Part shown: in pieces, positions 8,431 through 12,989 of the stretch
Layout: each line of letters starts with the position of its first letter
How positions within the stretch are numbered: the first letter of the stretch is position 1
Assembly (NCBI GenBank): GCA_024811115.1
Contig: JAKOGH010000754.1
Coordinates: 1-12,989, forward strand
Length of the DNA: 12,989 nucleotides
Origin: Terana coerulea
Lineage: Eukaryota; Basidiomycota; Agaricomycetes; Polyporales; Phanerochaetaceae
Direction: 5' to 3'
Notes under the pieces: generated by a model
What the model saw: the letters and a program-made list of their open reading frames with translations, nothing else
The model's database searches: none
Told to the model about the DNA's origin: nothing
Position numbers and translations under genes: made by a program

Positions 8431-8696
8431 AAGCAAGGCGAACTGCCAGCAGGATGTGGGTGCTCAACACAGTCAGTCTGCTATCTTGCTTCTCAATCAA
8501 TTGATTGATTTATTTCACAATAAAAAGATGTGACAAAAAAGAAAAGCGCTTTGACCACTCGGCGCTAAGTGCTATAGCACACGCATCTATTTTGTTCGTA
8601 TAGTCAGTGATAGCAAGATGTACTCATAGCCATGCATCAGCCAAGTTAATGGACTTCAGCACTATTCTTGTCATAGCTTGTGCTTCCCAGTTGACC

Positions 8697-9000
8697 TGGT
8701 GCTCATCAAGAAATTACCAAATCAGGAGGCGTAGCGGCTCACTCGGACAAGGCCGAGAAGTAAGCGCCCAAGCGCCGGTCTCATGTTTCGTGCCCCCAGC
8801 ACCTTATATACCTCCTAGCCTCTCAGAAGATATTATTTCTAGCTCTATGAAGGCGATAATGTACACTGACACACGCAGAACGGCCAAATTCACTGATTCT
8901 AGTTTTCGGAGGCGGCGTGATGCGCCATCAAACTCGCATCAAGCGCTTGATCTTCGGACTCGAACTCGTGCAATAAGCCTGACCCTGCTCGGCAACCGTA
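8697..9000 (-). repeat. Right inverted arm of the foldback element
   Basis: Reverse complement of 8127-8430 with three mismatches. The same 14-bp palindrome is at 8938-8951 and the TATA-like string at 8803-8810, again directed into the spacer. Confidence 0.92.
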
Positions 9001-9005
9001 GACGC
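9001..9005. repeat. Target-site duplication, right copy (foldback element)
   Basis: Identical GACGC directly after the last element base. Keeping only one of the two copies restores the host frame. Confidence 0.75.
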
Positions 9006-9244
9006 TCGCTCGTGACGACCCTAACAAACGGAAGTTAGAAGGGATCATCACGGATAATGTGCACCACATTCTTCAGACTTACAAATGGCAGTATACACCT
9101 GACAGAAGGTTGCAGGAACTTCGCGAATTGCTTGTTGGCAGCCTTTCTTCTGTCTCACGTCTTCGAGCGAGTGTGGTGATTGAGGAGGGTGAAGCCGCGT
9201 TTCGCCGGCCTGCACTTGGTAATGTGAGTTTCGGCGGAGTCTAG

Positions 9245-9402
9245 ACATTAGTTACGGCGGTAAGAAGTGATACTTACGGCATCAATCGGTGTTTAAATCA
9301 GGCGCTGATTTTTGTACCGACGGGCCACCATATGACACTGCATGACTTAGTTCGATGAGAACACAGCGTAAAGCTTTGAGTAACATAGACTAAAAATACA
9401 AT
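9245..9402. other. Short region between the interrupted gene and the M16 3' end
   Basis: No clear gene here. The + strand may hold intron or later-exon sequence of the interrupted gene after the donor-like GTGAGT at about 9224. On the - strand it is the 3' flank of the M16 gene, with the AT-rich string TTGTATTTTTAG next to the extension's stop. Confidence 0.4.
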
Positions 9403-9645
9403 TCAAGACACGGCCCGCGTATGCTCGCGTATGTGGGACCGTAGATGTCTGTTGCTCTGCACAAACACCATGCCGTGTCTGTTTGTCGGCTTCCATACCG
9501 CGAAGTCAGGTGCTTCGTTGCACGGGTGTACTTCAGCGAGATATTGCACGGTATGAGCAAAGAATTCGGCGATTGTAGACGTCGACAGGTCGTCTCGGCA
9601 TCGTCGAACAGCCTCGTCCACAGAAAGCGGACCGGGAAGCAGCTC
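9403..9645 (-). other. In-frame open extension downstream of the M16 stop codon
   Basis: After the TAG at 9646-9648 the same frame stays open for 80 codons to a TGA at 9403-9405. It reads as ordinary protein (LLPGPLSVDEAVRRCRDDLS, then AEFFAHTVQYLAEVHP). This resembles the variable C-terminal tail of fungal Ste23-like proteins. It may be the original end of the gene cut off by a premature stop, an extension reached by read-through or a missed intron, or chance. I found no GT..AG intron that removes the stop and keeps frame. Confidence 0.5.
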
Positions 9646-12600
9646 CTAGACCACCCCTTGCTGACAGCCATGAGAGGAGAGCTCGGCGGTGATTGCTTGG
9701 CGTGCCGTGGAGCTCAGCTCTCGTCTTCTACAGAGACGAGTAGATATCTTGCGACGCTCTGGTGAGTCGGGAGCAAGCGCCGACAGCATGAATGTCGAGA
9801 TGTCCCGGCTTGTCAGGGCGTCCATGACACCAGTTGCGTTATCTGCTCGGAGATCAACATCCAGCGCCATGCAATAAGAAGTTGTAATGCTTACCGCCAT
9901 TGTCAAATGGGTCGAGGCCTTTATCAACGATTAATGCCCTGCACAAGGAGGTCATTTCGTCAACGAAGGTCGGGACATCGTGTCTTGCATTGTTGACCAG
10001 CTGTTTCTTCCGCTTATCAAACTCTTCTGTGCTCATGACCTCGAATCGCTCCTGTATCTCGATGAGGAAACGGTCAATACAGCGCTCAATGTAGGCAGGG
10101 TCTTGGGTGCTATGGCTGGTGACGTTGAGCCACATAGCGCCCTTCCAGACCTCGGTGCTTATGTCCATATAGTATCCAAGATCATATCGGTTGACCAACT
10201 CATCGTGCAGTCCATCGGAGGCAAGGGACTGGACGAGTAGCATGATGCATCGGATCCTTGCATCTTTTGGGTCTCCGGGGCAGCAGCTGTAGTGCACAGT
10301 ATTTAGATCCGGATAATCGCCTTCTTCAAGAACGTCGTAAATGCAGTTGACTCCTAAGCTTGAAATGAGTCATGGTGCACCATCTAGTGATGAATGCCTT
10401 GGTGAGTACCTTCAGGTAAAGACAAGGGCTTTATCAACATTACTGGAGTCCGCGCTGGCTTCATATGATCAGTACATATCTGGTACACATCCCGCGCAAA
10501 CTGAAGACCGGTTGGTTGTGAGGATACAACATGCACGCTAGTTAGGACGTGCACACCTGCGGATTGACATTTCCATAAAGCAGCAATCGCAGGTTGAGTT
10601 CTTCAGTTAGTTGACGCTGACAGTCTCTTACAGACGAAGCTGTAAGATCTAGGATCATATTGTTCAATATACAGCCGCGTGAAATACCGGGAAACAGCTC
10701 TTGCCTCTGAGGGCCTCCCGGCGCTCTTCTCCGGAGGAGCAGTAGTCGCATAGAAGGTACGTGAGCACACCCTTCGCACCACAGTTGACCAAAGGTTTAG
10801 CGTCCTGCAGACCATTGAAAAGCTAATAAATCTTTTATCAATGATGCTTCGGGGAACAAGTAACCTTGTGCCTACTGTCGGAAACCATTTCTCGAAATGG
10901 CTATCCTTGATCTCCTCAACAAGCAGCGTAGTCAAGCAACGTTGAATCAGCTCTGGGATCTTCTCGGGATAGCCGATGAGTTGTAGAGTAATGCCATCAA
11001 TATTTTGGTCCATCTGAACGACATATCCGGCGAGACCAGCAGTGCTGATGGTAGCGGCAAGTCTAGCACGGGCAACATATGCAATGAAGCTAGCGACTGT
11101 TGAGTTATGTCAGATTTTAGGGCAATACTGATGATACATACAAGATGGTTTCTGATATGCGATGGGAATCTACCAGCAGCGTGCTAGAGGATGTGATAGC
11201 GTACATCAGCAACAAAGTATTACCATTGCCAGCGTTGCTCACCTCCTCAAATCCACATAAACAGAAGTGCGCAGATCTCGGTGAACGCGATCCTGTTTGA
11301 GCCAAGTTGTGCGCCCGGTATTGGTTACAAACTGGGTCGGCTATGGTGTAAATAACAACATGGTTAGCGATTCTAGTTGCGGAGGTGCTCATGCATACTA
11401 GTACCTCAATCCCGCCTTCACCATCGTACTGTAAAATTGACCAATCGTGAGGGACATAGGGGTTTGGACGAGGCAGATGAAGCTTTGGCCCCCTTTCGAC
11501 GGCAGGGTTGACGAGAGAGTGGTAGAATAACGGTTTGACCATGTACTGGACATTGAAATCGGGAGCCAACTTCCAGTTTTCATCTCCCTCGTTGATACCA
11601 ATGAGACTCCAGCCAGACTTAGCACAAAGCATCGCACAAACTTTCTGCATTGTGATATGTTTCTTGATGAACATTTGAAGGTCGTCAGGGCTGCACTCTG
11701 GAAAGAGCTTTGAATCAGAGATAATCTGGGTTCTTGAATATGGCCTTGTCATAGCGGTCGCAAGGTCGCGCACGAGATCAAGAGGAGAGGGCTGGTCAGA
11801 ATAAAAGAAGTTCTTCTCTATTTGCACTGTCTGTTCGGAAACCATAGGGTCCAGAAGCCATTGGTGAAACAGCATTAGATATTTGTCCACAATCTGTGTA
11901 ACTTCTTGCCATTGCTCTAAAAGAATTGTCCCTGTGAGCATACATACAAAGAACTGGGTTGTTACTCACTCCATCCTGCTGTTGTTAATGAAGCAGTGAT
12001 CTGAAGAAAGCCGTAGCCTTCCTGCAAGTTCACCTCCTCAATTTGTGAGTGAACATCTTCGGCATGCCCTAGATCAGTAAGCAATGCGTAAATGGAACCT
12101 GGGCCGTGATCCCCAAGTGCTTTGCTAAGCAGAAATGGCGCCCCAAGGCTGCAGTTAGTCCCGTCCCAAGGAATAACCCATCGGAGATTGAGTAGTTGTT
12201 GTATCACTATCATCTTCACATATACAACAGTCTGCCAAGTGCAACTACAGATGAGGATGTGATTGCATGAAGTACAGTGGGGACTTACACCTTCTTCTTT
12301 CTCACCCCAGGGTGACTGGAGTTCTTGAGGCTTCGGCCCCATTAAAGTCGCAGGTTGGTCCAGGCCTGGTGCAGTCTTCAAAGTGGTAGACGAGAACAAT
12401 GAGGACGCCATAGTAGCCAAGTCTTCCAAAGCCTCTTCATATCGGGAATTAATACATTCATGCTATAATTGTATGACTGCGGGAACGTACCTCTTCCCGC
12501 TAACACCAGAGCTGTATTGTGTGACCAGTACTTATCTGAGACGAACTCCAGAACGCGGCTCCTGGTCCTCTCCCAGATCGTGGAATATGAGGGCTGTCGA

Positions 12601-12989
12601 GAGTCTAGCGGGCACTGGGCTGTCACTTTGTCAGTGCAATAGCGAGTTAAGCTATGGTAGTCGCCCGGGAATACGCGAGAGCATCGCGTTCCATCTCTAC
12701 TCAACAGCGAGTTGAGATAGAGTAAGCGATCTTGGTCATCCCCGCGCGATTTTTGAAACTCACTGTAAACAGAGAGGACTTCTTGAGCTGTACATTCTAC
12801 TGTGAGGTTAGGCGGTTTCAAAAGCTCAGCGAAGTGGTTCACAGCATCTCTGAAGAAGGGAGCAGCTATGTCGAAGAAGTAGACAGTGCTCTCCGTCCGA
12901 GTAAAGGCACCACTGCATGTTCCCCCGTGCCTCATAGCGTACTGGTACAGGTACATGGAAATCAGTGCAAACCATGCGTATGGGGGACA
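9646..12989 (-). CDS. M16 family zinc metalloprotease, insulysin (IDE)/Ste23-like, 5' partial
   Basis: Proteases of this family cleave short peptides inside a closed chamber, and in yeast help mature a-factor pheromone. Exons that keep one frame throughout: 12941-12491, 12434-12289, 12231-11970, 11916-11405, 11340-11243, 11183-11142, 11089-10876, 10822-10705, 10639-10557, 10500-10410, 10353-9895 and 9842-9646, about 890 codons. Family marks in order: HGGTCSGAFTRTESTVYFFD (N-terminal M16 domain), LGDHGPGSIYALLTDLG, LHLPRPNPYVPHDW, LFNGLQDAKP, LLLYGNV, PLSLPEG and RYDLGYYMDIST (Arg and Tyr of the C-terminal half), then VMDALTSRDI. The HxxEH zinc motif would lie upstream, outside the window, so activity cannot be judged. 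The start of the first exon (acceptor at 12942) is uncertain. The frame ends at TAG 9646-9648 but stays open afterwards (see the next entry). The length fits a protein of about 1000 residues. Confidence 0.85.
10640..10704 (-). other. Non-canonical GC-AG intron in the M16 gene
   Basis: The donor reads AGAG then GCAAGA and the acceptor is TTACAG; length 65 nt. Removing it joins EERREALR to ASSVRDCQRQLTEEL in the correct frame and in the family order. The nearest GT donor (GTATTT, about 10687) gives the wrong frame. Confidence 0.6.

Larger units (their letters stand above)
8127..9000. mobile_element. Foldback-type element: 304-bp inverted arms, 266-bp spacer, 5-bp duplication
   Basis: Positions 8127-8430 and 8697-9000 are inverted copies that differ at only three positions, all transitions and all near the inner ends (8413, 8425, 8426 on the left). 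The outer 286 bp are identical. The ends are TACGGTTGCC and GGCAACCGTA. GACGC flanks both sides (8122-8126 and 9001-9005) and reads as a target duplication, because the host reading frame closes exactly when one copy and the element are removed. No transposase is encoded; the open frames inside the arms look incidental. The superfamily is unclear: long TIRs recall foldback or Mutator-like elements, but those usually give 8-11 bp duplications, and the terminal GGTTGCC is hAT-like. I am sure of the structure but not of the class. Confidence 0.85.
8111..9244 (+). pseudogene. Uncharacterised gene interrupted by the foldback element
   Basis: ATG 8111 opens MDFAT and is broken at 8126/8127 by the 874-bp element. 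If the element and one copy of its 5-bp duplication are ignored, the frame runs on at 9006 as LARDDPNKRKLEGIITDNV and continues without a stop to TAG 9242-9244, 84 codons in all. The product would be a small charged, probably helical protein with YKWQYTPDRRLQELRELL and RLRASVVIEEGEAAFRRP; I do not recognise it. AATGTGAGT at about 9221-9229 looks like a splice donor, so the real gene may continue in later exons that I could not find before the M16 gene's 3' end. Its start lies 55 bp from the divergent start of the protease pseudogene. The insertion puts a stop (TAG 8999-9001) in frame just ahead of the downstream part. Confidence 0.65.

Noticed and set aside
8127..9000. LTR retrotransposon remnant, because 5-bp duplications are typical of LTR elements
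   Set aside because: The 304-bp repeats are inverted, not direct, and there are no TG..CA ends, primer-binding site or polypurine tract.
8126..9004. Alternative element ends with a 3-bp ACG duplication (PIF- or CACTA-like)
   Set aside because: The 5-bp GACGC reading explains the same bases, is longer, and is supported by exact closure of the host reading frame. Terminal bases do not match CACTA.
8071..9038. Two similar open frames running outward through both arms of the inverted repeat (about 100 shared codons)
   Set aside because: They are identical only because the arms are inverted copies. Each runs across element boundaries, has arginine/serine-rich low-complexity composition and no recognised domain.
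9646..9648. Reassignment of UAG to glutamine, suggested by two TAG codons at probable Gln positions
   Set aside because: Two cases, one in a clear pseudogene, are not evidence. The pseudogene also carries TGA and frameshifts, and no such nuclear code is known to me in these fungi.
11932..11969. A 38-nt intron (GTGAGT to CACAG) in the M16 gene
   Set aside because: Frame is kept but it adds five residues against the family. The acceptor at 11917 gives a 53-nt intron and a gap-free alignment.
12463..12490. A 28-nt intron (GTACGT to TATAG) in the M16 gene
   Set aside because: Too short and gives a stop in frame. The 56-nt intron 12435-12490 gives a gap-free family match (GREALEDLATMASSLFS).
1..12989. 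tRNA, rRNA, riboswitch or origin-like features
   Set aside because: I saw no cloverleaf, rRNA core or other recognisable RNA motif by eye; a covariance-model search would be needed to exclude small ncRNAs.

Overview
The window looks like fungal nuclear DNA, most likely from a basidiomycete (Agaricomycete type). The reasons are genes with many short introns (about 50-65 nt, GT..AG with CTRAC/CTGAC-like branch sites), a Tad1-type LINE with CCHC zinc knuckles and a C-terminal RNase H, and a degenerate chymotrypsin-like serine protease of a family I remember from mushroom-forming fungi. There are no bacterial operons, Shine-Dalgarno sites or CRISPR arrays, and I recognise no tRNA or rRNA gene.

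Layout. (1) 1-6057, + strand: a 5'-truncated (by the window edge), frame-broken LINE. It runs Gag-like ORF1, endonuclease, reverse transcriptase, RNase H, C-terminal zinc motif, 3' UTR and a 16-nt poly(A). (2) 5340-6008: a 669-bp non-autonomous hAT-type element nested in the LINE 3' UTR, with a perfect 8-bp target duplication and GGTTC/GAACC-rich ends. (3) 6058-6440: intergenic, partly purine-rich. (4) 6441-8055, - strand: a serine-protease-like pseudogene with two nonsense codons, frameshifts and the catalytic serine changed to phenylalanine. (5) 8111-9244, + strand: a short uncharacterised reading frame split after its fifth codon position by an 874-bp element (8127-9000). That element has 304-bp inverted arms and a 5-bp target duplication; removing it in thought makes the frame continuous from ATG. 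(6) 9403-12989, - strand: most of an insulin-degrading-enzyme-like (M16, insulysin/Ste23) metalloprotease gene, with 12 exons in the window and the 5' end off the edge.

How the parts relate. This is a repeat-rich stretch where at least three mobile elements have landed: a LINE, a hAT MITE inside it, and a long-inverted-repeat foldback element inside a gene. The protease pseudogene and the interrupted gene start head to head only 55 bp apart. The M16 gene is the only gene that still reads cleanly through all its splice junctions, apart from one in-frame TAG near its C-terminus. The most novel-looking object is the foldback element with its unusual 5-bp duplication. I see no evidence for a new enzymatic or defence system.
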